Source: Burkholderiales bacterium (GTDB lineage Bacteria; Pseudomonadota; Gammaproteobacteria; Burkholderiales; Casimicrobiaceae). Taken from it: DNA of 57,725 nucleotides. The stretch is taken from contig CAJPFI010000038.1 in NCBI GenBank assembly GCA_905339295.1, forward strand, positions 1 to 57,725, written 5' to 3'. Every line of letters starts with the position of its first letter. The first letter of the stretch is position 1. Position numbers and translations under genes: made by a program. Positions 19,827 to 29,949 of this stretch are shown piece after piece. Under the pieces are notes generated by a model. That model did no database searches and was not told where the DNA came from. It was given only the letters and a program-made list of their open reading frames with translations.

Positions 19827-21368
19827 TCAAGGCTCGCCGGCTCTTGGCGACTCCGCCGCGAGCTCCGCCGCGCGCAGCCGTCCGCGCCACGCTCCCAGGC
19901 CGGCCGACACGAGCGGCCAGCAGAGCAGCACGAGCGCGAGTCCCATGATCGAGCCGACCAGGCCGTTCGACCAGAACACCGTCACGCTTCCGCCGGACAG
20001 CAGCATCGACTGACGGAACGCCGTCTCGGCCATGTCGCCGAGCACCAGCGCGAGCACGAGCGGCGCGAGCGGGTAGCGGAGCTTCTTGAAGAAGTAGCCG
20101 ACGATGCCGAAGACCACCATCATCACGACGTCGAACATGTTGTTGTGGACGGTGTAGGCGCCTATCGCGCAGATGACGACGATGACCGGCGCGATGATCG
20201 AGAACGGGATGCGGAGGATCGCCGCCCACCACGGGACCGTCGTGAGCACGATCAGCAGACCCACGATGTTGCCGAGGTACATGCTCGCGATCAGGCCCCA
20301 GACGAATTCCTTCTTCTCGACGAACAGCAGCGGACCCGGCTGCAGTCCCCAGATCAGCAGCCCGCCGAGCAGCACCGCCGCGGTCGGCGATCCGGGAATG
20401 CCCAGCGTCAGCATCGGCAGGAGCGCGCTGGTCCCCGCGGCGTGCGCCGCGGTCTCCGGCGCGACCACGCCTTCGATATTGCCCTTCCCGAAGGTGTCGC
20501 GGTCCTTCGACATCCGGCGCGCCATGCCGTAGCTCATGAACGACGCCGGCGTCGCGCCGCCGGGCGTGATGCCCATCCAGCAGCCGATCAGGCAGCTGCG
20601 CAGCGACGTCATCCAGAAGCGGGGAAGCTTCTTCCACGTTTCGAGCACCACCTTGAGGTTGATCTTGCCCTTCGCGCCCTTGAACGCGAGCCCTTCCTCC
20701 ATCGTGATCAGGATCTCGCCCAGTCCGAACAGCCCGATGACCGCGATCAGGAAGTCGAAGCCCTGCAGCAGCTGCATGTGGCCGAAGGTCATGCGCAGCT
20801 GGCCGGTCACGATGTCGAGGCCGACGGCCGCGAGCGCGAATCCGATCATCATCGACGCGATCGTCTTCGCCGCGGGCTCGCGGCTCATCCCGATGAAGCT
20901 GCAGAACGTCAGGAACTGGACCGCGAAGTACTCGGGGGGGCCGAACTTGAGCGCGAACCTCGCGACCAGCGGCGCGAGGAACGTGATGACCAGCACCGCG
21001 ATGAACGCACCCACGAACGACGACGTGAACGCCGCGGTCATCGCCTCGCCTGCGCGGCCCTGCTGGGCCATCGGGTAGCCGTCGAACGTCGTGGCCACCG
21101 ACCAGGGCTCGCCCGGTATGTTGAACAGGATCGACGTGATCGCCCCGCCGAACAGCGCCCCCCAGTAGATGCACGAAAGCATGATGATCGCCGAGGTCGG
21201 CGACATCGTGAACGTGAGCGGGAGCAGGATCGCGACGCCGTTGGCGCCGCCCAGGCCGGGCAGCACGCCGATCAGCACGCCGAGCAGGATGCCGACCAGC
21301 ATGAAGAGCAGGTTCTGCCAGGTCAGCGCGACCGCGAAGCCCTGCATCAGGTTGCCGATGTCCTCCAT
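19827..21368 (-). CDS. tctA: tripartite tricarboxylate transporter, large permease TctA
   Basis: The large membrane subunit (513 residues, about 11-12 transmembrane segments) of a TTT secondary carrier that works with a periplasmic binding protein. The family signatures GVLPGLGGANGVAILLPLTF near the N-terminus and GIPGSPTAAVLLGGLLIWGL around residue 330 are present. TTT systems take up citrate and other di- and tricarboxylates. Being inside the oxc-frc-fds operon suggests that the substrate is oxalate or a related acid; this is inference. It lies 117 bases after tctB and 25 bases before the fused fds gene. Confidence 0.93.
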   Translation of the reverse strand: MEDIGNLMQGFAVALTWQNLLFMLVGILLGVLIGVLPGLGGANGVAILLPLTFTMSPTSAIIMLSCIYWGALFGGAITSILFNIPGEPWSVATTFDGYPMAQQGRAGEAMTAAFTSSFVGAFIAVLVITFLAPLVARFALKFGPPEYFAVQFLTFCSFIGMSREPAAKTIASMMIGFALAAVGLDIVTGQLRMTFGHMQLLQGFDFLIAVIGLFGLGEILITMEEGLAFKGAKGKINLKVVLETWKKLPRFWMTSLRSCLIGCWMGITPGGATPASFMSYGMARRMSKDRDTFGKGNIEGVVAPETAAHAAGTSALLPMLTLGIPGSPTAAVLLGGLLIWGLQPGPLLFVEKKEFVWGLIASMYLGNIVGLLIVLTTVPWWAAILRIPFSIIAPVIVVICAIGAYTVHNNMFDVVMMVVFGIVGYFFKKLRYPLAPLVLALVLGDMAETAFRQSMLLSGGSVTVFWSNGLVGSIMGLALVLLCWPLVSAGLGAWRGRLRAAELAAESPRAGEP

Positions 21369-21485
21369 GGAGTGCCCTAGGAAAGCATGCCGCGGCCGGT
21401 CCGGGCCGCAGGATGGCGCGTCGCGCCGACGATCGTGCCGCCGCGACGCGGCGTCCTTCGCGCGGAGCGCGCGTCGTTCTCCATG

Positions 21486-22007
21486 TCAGTACCCGAGCAT
21501 GTTCTCGAGCGGGCCCTTCGGCAGAGGCACCAGGAACCAGACCTCGAACAGCAGGAACATCGCGACGGGTACGCACAGCGACACGCTGACGGTGAGCGGC
21601 CACCTGTAGCGGCCCTTCCAGACCATGAACGCGCCGATGAAGATCGCCGAGGCGACGTAGATGCCGATCAGCTTGATCGCCACGACGAACGCGATCGTGG
21701 GCAGCAGCATCTCCAGCACCGGCTTGAGCGCCGTCCATTCGACGAACACCGAGCTGGCGAGCCGCTTCCAGCGCACCAGCACGGCGCCGGCGATCCACGC
21801 GCCGGAGAGAAGGAGGCAGGCGCCCGTCAGGAACGGGAAGTAGCCGGACTCCGGGCCGTCGCTCGCCCACTTCGCGCCGATGCGGACGCTGTCGAAAACG
21901 ACGATCGCCCCGCCCAGGCAGATCAGCAGCGCGACGATGAGCTCGACCCATCGGGTCGAGAGGCCGCCGCGCGTGGCGGCGGCCCCTCCTTGCGCTTCCT
22001 GGTCCAT
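21486..22007 (-). CDS. tctB: tripartite tricarboxylate transporter, small permease TctB
   Basis: The small membrane subunit of the TTT carrier, 173 residues with four predicted transmembrane segments (about residues 20-42, 60-80, 98-122 and 135-165). The sequence RIGAKWASDGPESGYFPFLTG matches the conserved first loop of TctB proteins, and the C-terminal FEVWFLVPLPKGPLE is also typical. Its start lies only three bases after the tctC stop, so the two are surely cotranscribed. The function depends on TctA and TctC. Confidence 0.92.
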   Translation of the reverse strand: MDQEAQGGAAATRGGLSTRWVELIVALLICLGGAIVVFDSVRIGAKWASDGPESGYFPFLTGACLLLSGAWIAGAVLVRWKRLASSVFVEWTALKPVLEMLLPTIAFVVAIKLIGIYVASAIFIGAFMVWKGRYRWPLTVSVSLCVPVAMFLLFEVWFLVPLPKGPLENMLGY

Positions 22008-22010
22008 CGG

Positions 22011-23021
22011 CTACTTGGCCAGGAAACCGGCTTCCTGCATCAGCTCGCGGTGACGGTTCTCGGTCTTGGCGACCCAGTCGACGTACTCCCTGCCCGTCAT
22101 GAACGTCGTGTTGAACGCCGCGTCCTCGGTGTACTTCTTCCACTCGGGCAGCGCGCGCACCTTCTTGAACAGGTCGATGTAGAAGTCGACCTGCTCCTGG
22201 CTCACGCCCGACGCCATGAAGATCCCGCGCAGCATCACGTACTCGACGTCGAGTCCCGCGGACTTGCAGGTCGGGATGTCCTGCCAGGACATCGTCGCCG
22301 TGACCTTGGCCGGGTAGGGCATCGGCTGGCTGTCGAACACGCACAGCGGCCGCAGCGCCCCCGAGCGCCAGTGCGCGATCGCCTCGATCGGGTTGTTGAC
22401 CGTCGAGTCGACATGCTTGCCGACGAGCTGCACGGCCACGTCGCCGCCACCCTTGAACGGCACGTAGGTCATCTTCTTGCCGACGAATTTCTCGAGCGCG
22501 ACCGTGATGATCTGGTCCTCCTGCTTCGACCCGGTCCCCGCCATCTTGTACTGGCCGGGGTTGCCCGCCCTGAGCGCGTTGACGTAGTCCGCCGTGGTCT
22601 TGTAGGGCGACTCGGCGTTGACCCACAGCACGAACTCGTCGAGCGCGAGCATCGCGACCGGCGTCAGGTCCTTCCAGTTGAACGGCACGCCCGTCGCGAG
22701 CGGCGTCGTGAACAGGTTGGAGAGCGTGATGATGATCTTGTGCGGGTCGCCCCTGGCGCCCTTGACCTCGAGGAAGCCCTCGGCGCCGGCGCCGCCGGAC
22801 TTGTTGACGACGATCAGCGGCTGCTTCATCAGGTTGTGCTTCGCGACCATGCCTTGCACGAAGCGCGCCATCTGGTCTGCCCCGCCACCGGTTCCCGCTG
22901 GGACGACGAACTCGACAGGCTTGGTGGGTTCCCACGCCGCGTGGGCGGCCGGCTGCGCAGCGAACACGCCGACGGCGAGGGCGGCCGCGAGTGCGGCCCG
23001 GCGATTGGCATTGCGATCCAT
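22011..23021 (-). CDS. tctC: TTT substrate-binding protein (Bug/TctC family)
   Basis: A 336-residue periplasmic receptor with a Sec signal peptide ending near AAQPAAHAAW. Bug-family landmarks are present: PVEFVVPAGTGGGADQMAR in the first lobe, NKSGGAGAEGFLEVKG, and the second-lobe segment TYVPFKGGGDVAVQLVGKHVDSTVNNP. Bug proteins bind carboxylates through water-bridged contacts. The operon context suggests oxalate, but binding specificity cannot be read from the sequence. It is the first of the three transporter genes, 83 bases after the acyl-CoA synthetase gene. Confidence 0.93.
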   Translation of the reverse strand: MDRNANRRAALAAALAVGVFAAQPAAHAAWEPTKPVEFVVPAGTGGGADQMARFVQGMVAKHNLMKQPLIVVNKSGGAGAEGFLEVKGARGDPHKIIITLSNLFTTPLATGVPFNWKDLTPVAMLALDEFVLWVNAESPYKTTADYVNALRAGNPGQYKMAGTGSKQEDQIITVALEKFVGKKMTYVPFKGGGDVAVQLVGKHVDSTVNNPIEAIAHWRSGALRPLCVFDSQPMPYPAKVTATMSWQDIPTCKSAGLDVEYVMLRGIFMASGVSQEQVDFYIDLFKKVRALPEWKKYTEDAAFNTTFMTGREYVDWVAKTENRHRELMQEAGFLAK

Positions 23022-23104
23022 GACTCCTCCTGGGTGATCGGGCTATGGCCGCCCGCGCGGGCTCGTGACGGACCCGGACCGCGTCGTGCGGGTACGGCAG
23101 GAAC

Positions 23105-25276
23105 TTAACGCTTCGGACTCTCCCGGCGTGTACCGGTTCCGCCGGTCCGGATGAGACCCGCGCCGCGGGCCCACTTGTACTTCGCGCCCAGCACCATCAC
23201 CGGCATCTCCGTCGAGTACGGGTAGGCCGGGATGCCGTGGTCGAACAGGTACTCGGCGGCCTCCTCGACCTCCACGTCGCCCGCCAGCGACGCGACGACG
23301 GGCTTGCTGATGCCCTTCGCCCTGAACTCCTCGACCACCTCCGCGACCAGCCTCGCGAACACCATCGGCGGGGTGACGATCGTGTGCCAGTAGCCGAGGA
23401 TCAGCGAGTGGATGCGCGGATCCTCGAGCCCGAGCCGGATCGTGTTCTGGTAGGTCTTCGGCGGCTCGCCGCCGGTGATGTCGACCGGGTTGCCGGCCGC
23501 GCCGAACGGCGGGATGAACTTGCGGAACGCCGCGTCGAGGTCGGCGGGCATCGCCATCAATTTGAGGCCGTTGTCGACACAGGCGTCGGAAAGCAGCACA
23601 CCGGACCCGCCGGCGCCGGTGATGATCACGACGTTCTCGCCCGCGGGCGTCGGCAGAACGGGAATCGCGCGAGCGTACTCGAGCATCTCGCGCAGCGCCT
23701 TCGCGCGGATGACGCCGGACTGGCGCAGCACGTCGTCGTAGATCTTGTCGTTGCCGGCAAGGGCGCCGGTGTGCGAGCTCGCCGCCCGCGCGCCCATGCT
23801 GGTGCGGCCCGCCTTCAGCACGACGACCGGCTTCTTCTTCGACACGCGCTTCGCGACCTCGGCGAACGCGCGCCCGTCCTTCAGGTCCTCGCAGTGCTGC
23901 GCGATGATGTGCGTGTTCTCGTCCTGCTCGAAGAACGTCAGCAGGTCGTCCTCGTCGATGTCCGACTTGTTGCCCAGGCCGACGATCGCCGAGACGCCCA
24001 TCCTGGCGGAACGCGAGAAGCCGATGATGGCCATCCCGATGCCGCCCGACTGCGACGACAGCGCGGCGTGGCCCTTGACATCGTAGGCGGTGCAGAACGT
24101 CGCGCAGAGGTTCTTCCACGTGTAGTAGAAGCCGTAGATGTTGGGCCCCATCAGGCGCACGCCGTACTTGTGCCCGATCGCCTGGATCTCCTTCTGGCCC
24201 TCGACGTTGCCGGTCTCGGCGAAGCCGGACGGGATCAGAACCGCGCCGGGGATCTTCTTCTCGCCGCACTCGACCAGCGCCGCGGCGACGAACTTGGCGG
24301 GAATCGCGAACACCGCAACGTCGATCGTGCCGGGCACGTCCTTCACGCTCTTGTACGCCTTCATCCCCATGATCTCGCCGGCCGACGGGTTGATCGGGTA
24401 GATCTTCCCCTGGTAGCCGCCGTTGATCAGGTTCTTCATGACCGAGTTGCCGATCTTGCCGGTCTCGCCCGAGGCGCCGATGACCGCGACTGCTTCCGGC
24501 TTCATGATCCGGTTCATGTCGCGCACGATGTCCGCGTGCCTGGGACGGAAGCGCGCCGGCGGCGGATCCCAGTCGCACACGATGCGCACGTCCGCGGCGA
24601 CCGCGCCGGCCTTCGACGCGAACACCGGATTCAGGTCCATCTCGGCGATCTGGGGGAAGTCGGCGACGAGCTGGGACACGTTGCGGATCACCGTCGCGAG
24701 CGCGTTGCGGTTCACCGGGTCGGCCCCGCGCACGCCCTTCAGGATCTCGGCGGCGGCGATGCCGTCGAGCATCGACAGCGCGTCGTCCTTCGTCGCCGGC
24801 GCGAGCCGGAACGTCACGTCCTTCAGCACCTCGACCAGCACGCCGCCCAGGCCGAACGCGACCAGCTTGCCGAACGACGGATCGGTCACCGCGCCGATGA
24901 TCACTTCCTGCCCGCCGCCCACCATCTGCTGCACCTGGACGCCGTGCACGACCGCCTTGCGGTTGTACTTCCTCGCGTTGGCGAGGATGGTCGCGAAGCC
25001 CTTCTTCGCGTCGGCCGCGTTCTTCACGCCGACGATCACGCCGCCGGCCTCGGTCTTGTGCAGGATGTCCGGCGACACGACCTTGAGCACGACCGGGTAG
25101 CCCATCCTCGTCGCGAGCTTCGCGGCCTCGGCCGCGTTCTTCGCGACGCCTTCCTTCGGCACCGGGATGCCGTAGGCGTCGCAGACCAGCTTGCCCTCGG
25201 GCGCAGTCAGCGACGTCCGCCCGTCGGCCTTGACGGCGTCGAGGATCTTCCGCACTGCGGTCTTGTTGTTCGCCAT
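23105..25276 (-). CDS. NDP-forming acyl-CoA synthetase (acetate-CoA ligase type)
   Basis: A 723-residue single-chain synthetase of the succinyl-CoA-synthetase superfamily, interconverting an acyl-CoA plus ADP/Pi with acid, CoA and ATP. The ATP-grasp (beta-type) part comes first, about residues 20-235; the CoA-binding domain follows from about 260 (AVAVIGASGETGKIGNSV) and the ligase domains carry the phospho-histidine motif SSHTGALAGN (His502). It lies 29 bases after frc in the oxalate operon. Likely jobs, by inference, are making the first formyl- or oxalyl-CoA needed to prime Frc, or recovering ATP from formyl-CoA. The acid used is not knowable from the sequence. Confidence 0.88.
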   Translation of the reverse strand: MANNKTAVRKILDAVKADGRTSLTAPEGKLVCDAYGIPVPKEGVAKNAAEAAKLATRMGYPVVLKVVSPDILHKTEAGGVIVGVKNAADAKKGFATILANARKYNRKAVVHGVQVQQMVGGGQEVIIGAVTDPSFGKLVAFGLGGVLVEVLKDVTFRLAPATKDDALSMLDGIAAAEILKGVRGADPVNRNALATVIRNVSQLVADFPQIAEMDLNPVFASKAGAVAADVRIVCDWDPPPARFRPRHADIVRDMNRIMKPEAVAVIGASGETGKIGNSVMKNLINGGYQGKIYPINPSAGEIMGMKAYKSVKDVPGTIDVAVFAIPAKFVAAALVECGEKKIPGAVLIPSGFAETGNVEGQKEIQAIGHKYGVRLMGPNIYGFYYTWKNLCATFCTAYDVKGHAALSSQSGGIGMAIIGFSRSARMGVSAIVGLGNKSDIDEDDLLTFFEQDENTHIIAQHCEDLKDGRAFAEVAKRVSKKKPVVVLKAGRTSMGARAASSHTGALAGNDKIYDDVLRQSGVIRAKALREMLEYARAIPVLPTPAGENVVIITGAGGSGVLLSDACVDNGLKLMAMPADLDAAFRKFIPPFGAAGNPVDITGGEPPKTYQNTIRLGLEDPRIHSLILGYWHTIVTPPMVFARLVAEVVEEFRAKGISKPVVASLAGDVEVEEAAEYLFDHGIPAYPYSTEMPVMVLGAKYKWARGAGLIRTGGTGTRRESPKR

Positions 25277-25305
25277 GTCCGCCTCGTCGATCGGTCAGGG
25301 GGCCG

Positions 25306-26553
25306 TCAGATGACGCCCTCGTTGCGCAGCGCCGCGATCTCTTCGGTGCCGTAGCCCAGCTCCATCATCACCTCCTCGGTGTGCTCGCCCAGGAGCGGCG
25401 AGCGCTTCACCTCGGTGGGGCTGTCCGACATCTTGATCGGGTTGCCGACGCTCAGGTACTTGCCGCGCGTCGGGTGGTCGACCTCGACGACCGTGCCGGT
25501 CGCGCGAAGCGACGGCTCCTCGGCGATCTCCTTCATCGACAGGATCGGCCCGCACGGGATGTCGTGCTTGTTGAGGATGTCCATCGCCTCGAACTTGGTC
25601 TTGGTCTTGGTCCACTCCTCGATCTTGCCGAAGATCTCCATCAGGTGCGGCAGGCGCGCCTTGGGCGTCGCGTAGCGCGGGTCGGTCAGCCACTCGGGCC
25701 GCCCGATCACCTCGCAGATGTCCTTCCACACCGGCGCCTGCGTGATGAAGTAGATGTAGGCGTTGGGGTCGGTCTCCCACCCCTTGCACTTGAGGATCCA
25801 GCCCGGCTGGCCGCCGCCCGACGCGTTGCCGGCGCGCGGCACCGCGTCGCCGAACGTGCCGTTCGGGTACTGCGGGTATTCCTCCATCACGTGCGTGCGG
25901 TCGAGCCTCTGCTGGTCGCGCAGCTTGACGCGGCACAGGTTCAGCACGCCGTCCTGCATCGCGGCGAGCACCTTCTGGCCGCGGCCCGTCGTCTTGCGCT
26001 GGTAGAGCGCCGCGACGATGCCGAGCGCGAGGTGCAACCCGGTGCCCGAGTCGCCGATCTGCGCGCCGGTGACGAGCGGCGGGCCGTCGTCGAAGCCGGT
26101 CGTCGACGCCGAGCCGCCTGCGCACTGCGCGACGTTCTCGTAGACCTTGCAGTCCTCGTACGGCCCCGGCCCGAAGCCCTTGACCGACGCGACGATCATC
26201 GCGGGGTTGAGCTGCTGGATGCGCTCCCAGGTGAAGCCCATCCGGTCGAGCGCGCCGGGCGCGAAGTTCTCGACCAGCACGTCGCAGTGCTTCACCAGCG
26301 CCTCGATCACCGCCTTGCCCTTGGGATGCTTGGCGTCGATGGTGATCGAGCGCTTGTTGTGGTTCAGCATCGTGAAGTAGAGGCTGTCCACACCCGGGAT
26401 GTCGCGCAGCTGGCCGCGCGTGATGTCCCCTTCGCCCGCGCGCTCGATCTTGATGACGTCGGCGCCCATCCACGCCAGGAGCTGCGTGCATGTCGGCCCC
26501 GACTGCACGTGCGTGAAATCGAGAATGCGGACGCCGTCCAGTGCCTTACCCAT
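25306..26553 (-). CDS. frc: formyl-CoA:oxalate CoA-transferase Frc
   Basis: A class III CoA-transferase that moves CoA from formyl-CoA to oxalate, making oxalyl-CoA and formate. The 415-residue protein is collinear with the Oxalobacter formigenes enzyme as I recall it: [47 protein letters not shown], and the catalytic aspartate in QIGDSGTG (residue 168; Asp169 in O. formigenes). It also keeps the glycine loop [10 protein letters not shown] prefer the ATG at 26553, with GGGGGA upstream, over the adjacent in-frame GTG at 26556. It lies 147 bases after oxc, its partner enzyme. Confidence 0.95.
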   Translation of the reverse strand: MGKALDGVRILDFTHVQSGPTCTQLLAWMGADVIKIERAGEGDITRGQLRDIPGVDSLYFTMLNHNKRSITIDAKHPKGKAVIEALVKHCDVLVENFAPGALDRMGFTWERIQQLNPAMIVASVKGFGPGPYEDCKVYENVAQCAGGSASTTGFDDGPPLVTGAQIGDSGTGLHLALGIVAALYQRKTTGRGQKVLAAMQDGVLNLCRVKLRDQQRLDRTHVMEEYPQYPNGTFGDAVPRAGNASGGGQPGWILKCKGWETDPNAYIYFITQAPVWKDICEVIGRPEWLTDPRYATPKARLPHLMEIFGKIEEWTKTKTKFEAMDILNKHDIPCGPILSMKEIAEEPSLRATGTVVEVDHPTRGKYLSVGNPIKMSDSPTEVKRSPLLGEHTEEVMMELGYGTEEIAALRNEGVI

Positions 26554-26700
26554 CACGTTCCCCCATTCATCTCTACCGTCCCCTCGGGCACCGGCGCCCC
26601 GACGCCGAGTCCGCGGTGCGCAAGCCGCGTTGAGCGTCGTCGCGCCTACCGTCGCTCACGCGACGTCGCGTCGTCGACGACGCTCGAACGCGGCCGGCCG

Positions 26701-28503
26701 TCACGGTTTCTTCTTCGCGGCGGGATTGAGATTGGTGATGCGTCCGCTCTCGGTCCCCCCGCCCTCGTCGATGACCGCGTTGATCAGCGTCGGCCGCCTC
26801 GAGCGGATCGCCGCCTCCATCGCCGCACGCAGCTCCCCGGGCGTCTTCGCGTGCACGCCGACGCCGCCGAACGCCTCCATCAGCTTCTCGTAGCGCGCGT
26901 CCTTGACGAACACGAGCGGGGACGGATCCGGCCCGCCCGTCGGATTCTTCTCGTCGCCGCGGTACACGCCGTTGTTGTTCATGATCACGACGCACACCGG
27001 CAGGTCGTAGCGACAGATCGTCTCCGTCTCCATCCCCGAGAAGCCGAACGCGCTGTCGCCCTCGACCGCGATCACCTGCTGCCCCGTCACGACGGCGGCG
27101 GCCACGCAGTAGCCCATGCCGATGCCCATGATTCCCCAGGTGCCGACGTCGATCCGCTTGCGCGGCTTGTACATGTCGACGATCGAGCGCGTGAAGTCGA
27201 GCGCGTTGGCGCCCTCGTTGACGAGGATCGCGTCCGGGTTCGCCTTGACGATGTCGCGCACGACGTTGAGCGCGCTCTGGAAGCTCATCGGCGACGGGTC
27301 CTTCCCCAGCGTCTCGGCCATCTTCGCGACGTTCTTCGCCTTGCGCTCGGCGACGGCGTCGAGCCAGTCGGACGGCGGCTTCGGCCAGCCCGCGCCGATG
27401 CCGGCCAGCAGCGCCGTCACGCAGGAGCCGATGTCGCCGACCACCGGAGCGTCGATGCGCACGTTGCTGTCGGCCTCCTGCGGCGAGATGTCGACCTGCA
27501 CGAACTTCTGACCGCCCCAGGCCTTCGACGACGCGCCGCCCCAGGTCTTGCCCTTGCCGTGCGAAAGCAGCCAGTTCAGGCGCGCGCCGATCAGCATCAC
27601 GACGTCGGCTTCCGGCAGCACGAACGAGCGCGCGGCGGACGCGCACTGCTCGTGCGTGTCGGGCAGCAGGCCCTTGGCCATCGACATCGGCAGGTACGGG
27701 ATGCCGGTCGTCTCCACCAGCGCGCGGATGTCCGCGTCGGCCTGCGCGTAGGCCGCGCCCTTGCCGAGGATGACGAGCGGCTTCTTGGCCGTCCTGAGCA
27801 GGTCGAGCGCACGCTTGACGGCGTCGGCCGCGGGAATCTGCTTCGGCGCCGCGTCGACCACCTTGATCAGCGTCGCGGCGCCGGTCGCGGCGTCGATCGC
27901 CTGCGGGAACAGCCTGGCCGGCAGGTCGAGGTACACGCCGCCCGGGCGTCCGGAGACGGCCGCGCGGATCGCGCGCGCGACGCCGACGCCGATGTCCTCG
28001 GCGTGCAGCACGCGGAACGCCGCCTTGGCGAGCGGCTTCGCGATCGCGAGCTGGTCCATCTCCTCGTAGTCGCCCTGCTGCAGGTCGACGATCTCGCGCT
28101 CGGACGAGCCGCTGATCAGGATCATCGGGAAGCAGTTGACCGTTGCGTGCGCGAGCGCGGTGAGGCCGTTGAGGAAGCCGGGGGCGGACACCGTGAGGCA
28201 GATGCCCGGCTTCTGCGTCAGGAATCCGGCGATGGACGCGGCATACCCGGCACTCTGCTCGTGCCGGAAGGAGATCACGCGCATGCCCGCAGCCTGCAAC
28301 TTGCGCGTGAGGTCGGTGATCGGGATGCCGGGCAGGCCGAAGATCGTGTCGATGCCGTTCAGCTTGAGGGCCTCGATGACGAGCTGAAAGCCGTCGGTTT
28401 CCCTTGCATGGCGATCGATCGCGCCGCCGCCGGGGGACTTCGGCATGTCGTCGGCGGTGCTGGTCGCCGGCTTCGTGGCGGTCTTCAGCGCTTGGTCGTT
28501 CAT
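26701..28503 (-). CDS. oxc: oxalyl-CoA decarboxylase Oxc
   Basis: A thiamine-diphosphate enzyme that decarboxylates oxalyl-CoA to formyl-CoA and CO2, 600 residues. It shows the family order: N-terminal PYR domain with the catalytic glutamate in [14 protein letters not shown], a central domain, and the C-terminal PP domain with the ThDP/Mg motif [20 protein letters not shown] to MNNNGVYRG. The ATG at 28503 has a clean GGAGG seven bases upstream and gives an N-terminal extension of about 35 residues before the conserved part. It is the first gene of the operon, and the -35/-10 region with a candidate GntR operator lies about 370 bases upstream. Confidence 0.96.
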   Translation of the reverse strand: MNDQALKTATKPATSTADDMPKSPGGGAIDRHARETDGFQLVIEALKLNGIDTIFGLPGIPITDLTRKLQAAGMRVISFRHEQSAGYAASIAGFLTQKPGICLTVSAPGFLNGLTALAHATVNCFPMILISGSSEREIVDLQQGDYEEMDQLAIAKPLAKAAFRVLHAEDIGVGVARAIRAAVSGRPGGVYLDLPARLFPQAIDAATGAATLIKVVDAAPKQIPAADAVKRALDLLRTAKKPLVILGKGAAYAQADADIRALVETTGIPYLPMSMAKGLLPDTHEQCASAARSFVLPEADVVMLIGARLNWLLSHGKGKTWGGASSKAWGGQKFVQVDISPQEADSNVRIDAPVVGDIGSCVTALLAGIGAGWPKPPSDWLDAVAERKAKNVAKMAETLGKDPSPMSFQSALNVVRDIVKANPDAILVNEGANALDFTRSIVDMYKPRKRIDVGTWGIMGIGMGYCVAAAVVTGQQVIAVEGDSAFGFSGMETETICRYDLPVCVVIMNNNGVYRGDEKNPTGGPDPSPLVFVKDARYEKLMEAFGGVGVHAKTPGELRAAMEAAIRSRRPTLINAVIDEGGGTESGRITNLNPAAKKKP

Positions 28504-28866
28504 GCGATCCTCCGATGACGGAATCCCGACGGCGCCGCACCGCGGCGGCCGGACATGTGCCTGCGCGTGCGCAGGCGGCGGATCAGATGTTCGATCCGGA
28601 GACGGGCCCGGTCGTTCCGCCTGCGCGGCGCGGGAATCCGGGAACGTCTCGGAAACGGGGTACGGCGTCGGTGGACGGGTCGGGGCGCGCGTCGGTGCGG
28701 GAAATCCGGCCATGCGTGCATTCCGCGCCCGGATTCATCGCTGCCGCCTGCTCCGGCAGCCTGATGAATGGATGCGAAACCCGTGTCGACGCGTGCTGCA
28801 TCCCGAACCTCCTCCTGGACGTGCCGTGGCCATCGAATCGCTGGCCCGGCCCGTGTTTCGAGATAA
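28504..28866 (-). other. oxc leader region without a gene
   Basis: About 360 bases between the candidate oxc promoter and the oxc start. No reading frame here looks coding. The stretch is GC-rich with many short complementary words, and I could not pick out a known riboswitch. A long untranslated leader, or a second promoter closer to the gene, are both possible. Confidence 0.45.
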
Positions 28867-28893
28867 GGTATTTGATATATCAGGCGGCGTCAA
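28867..28893 (-). promoter_or_regulatory. oxc promoter with candidate GntR operator
   Basis: Read on the minus strand, TTGACG (28893-28888) is followed after 17 bases by a weak -10 candidate, TACCTT. The spacer contains GATATATCAAATACC (28881-28867), which matches the palindrome GGTATATAAGATACC in the promoter of the neighbouring GntR-family gene at 12 of 15 positions. AT-rich sequence stands out sharply in this 70% GC region. A repressor bound here would block RNA polymerase. This is a pattern-based inference. Confidence 0.6.
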
Positions 28894-28938
28894 CGAACTC
28901 TCGGACGCGTTGGCAGCGCTTGCAGGATGCTGCAACGC

Positions 28939-28970
28939 GACATTCCCGCCGCCCGACGGCGGGCAATGTC
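28939..28970. terminator. hairpin at the lysR 3' end
   Basis: GACATT at 28939-28944 and AATGTC at 28965-28970 pair, and inside them CCGCC pairs with GGCGG, forming one long GC-rich hairpin that overlaps the lysR stop codon. No T-run follows on either strand, so it may be a weak or Rho-assisted terminator, or a stabilising 3' hairpin, separating lysR from the oxc operon. Confidence 0.5.
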
Positions 28971-29940
28971 ATCGCCCGCCAGGCGCCGCGGACGAGCGTG
29001 CGTCGAGTGTCCGGGCGGGCACTCCGGCGCGCATGTAGCCCTCGATCAGGCGAGCGCCTTCCTCGCGAAGGAAGTCCCTGAAGGCGGCGGCCACCGGAGG
29101 CAATCGCTTCGCGCGGCGGTGCACGACGTACCAGTGACGCATCGCCGGGAATCCCACGACGTCCAGCACCACCAGTCCCCCGCTGGCGAGCTCGAGGGCG
29201 ATTGCATGCGACGACAGGAACCCCAGGCCGAAGCCCGCGATGACCGCCTGCTTGATGGTCTCGTTGCTGCCGATCTCCATCGCGACGCGGACCGCGGAGA
29301 ATTGCGTCCCGAATGCCTCGCGCATCGAGTTCCATGTGTCGGACCCGCGCTCGCGGACGACGAACGGTTCCGCGAGGACGCGCGCGAACGGAATGCGCTT
29401 CGCCCACGCCAACGGGTGCGAGGGCGCGGCGACGATCACGTAGGCGTGCGGCGCGAACGCCTCGTGGATCGTGTCGTCGCCGGCAGGCGGCCGGACCATC
29501 ACGGCGAGATCGGACAGGTTGTCGTCGAGCCGCTTGAGGAGGCCCTCGCGGTTCTGGACGGCGAGGTCGATCGTCACGCCAGGATGGCGGCGCGTGAACT
29601 CCGCGAGCAGCCGGGGAAAGAAGTAGTCGCCGGCGCTGATGACTGCCACCGACAGCGTGCCGCCGCCGACGCCCTTGAGCCGCGCCATCGCCTCCTCGGC
29701 GTCGCGAAACTCCTGCAGGATCGCCCGGCTGCGCTCGACCAGCTCGCGTCCGGCCGCCGTCAGGTAGACCCTGCGCCCGAGGCGCTCGAACAGCGGAAGG
29801 CCGGCGTGTCCCTCGAGTTCGCGGATCTGCGCGGAGATCGCCGGCTGCGAAAGGTGCAACTCCTCCGCCGCGCGGGAGAAGCTCAGGTGCCGGGCGACCG
29901 TCTGGAACACCTTGAGCTGGCGGATCGTGGCGTTCTTCAT
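28969..29940 (-). CDS. LysR-family transcriptional regulator
   Basis: A 323-residue LTTR of the CbbR-like type: an N-terminal winged helix-turn-helix (MKNATIRQLKVFQTVARHLSFSRAAEELHLSQPAISAQIRELE) and a C-terminal inducer-binding domain starting near residue 95 (GTLSVAVISAGDYFFPRLLAEF). It lies upstream of oxc on the same strand and divergent from a small hypothetical gene. Its own upstream region has three regularly spaced GGTTAT half-sites, probably its autoregulatory operator. An activator role for the oxalate genes is likely from position but not shown; the GntR gene 1.7 kb away is the other candidate regulator. Confidence 0.9.
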   Translation of the reverse strand: MKNATIRQLKVFQTVARHLSFSRAAEELHLSQPAISAQIRELEGHAGLPLFERLGRRVYLTAAGRELVERSRAILQEFRDAEEAMARLKGVGGGTLSVAVISAGDYFFPRLLAEFTRRHPGVTIDLAVQNREGLLKRLDDNLSDLAVMVRPPAGDDTIHEAFAPHAYVIVAAPSHPLAWAKRIPFARVLAEPFVVRERGSDTWNSMREAFGTQFSAVRVAMEIGSNETIKQAVIAGFGLGFLSSHAIALELASGGLVVLDVVGFPAMRHWYVVHRRAKRLPPVAAAFRDFLREEGARLIEGYMRAGVPARTLDARSSAAPGGR

Positions 29941-29949
29941 CGCGATGCT

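Noticed and set aside
28504-28866. A riboswitch in the long oxc leader
   Set aside because: No known aptamer consensus could be recognised; only generic GC-rich complementarity.
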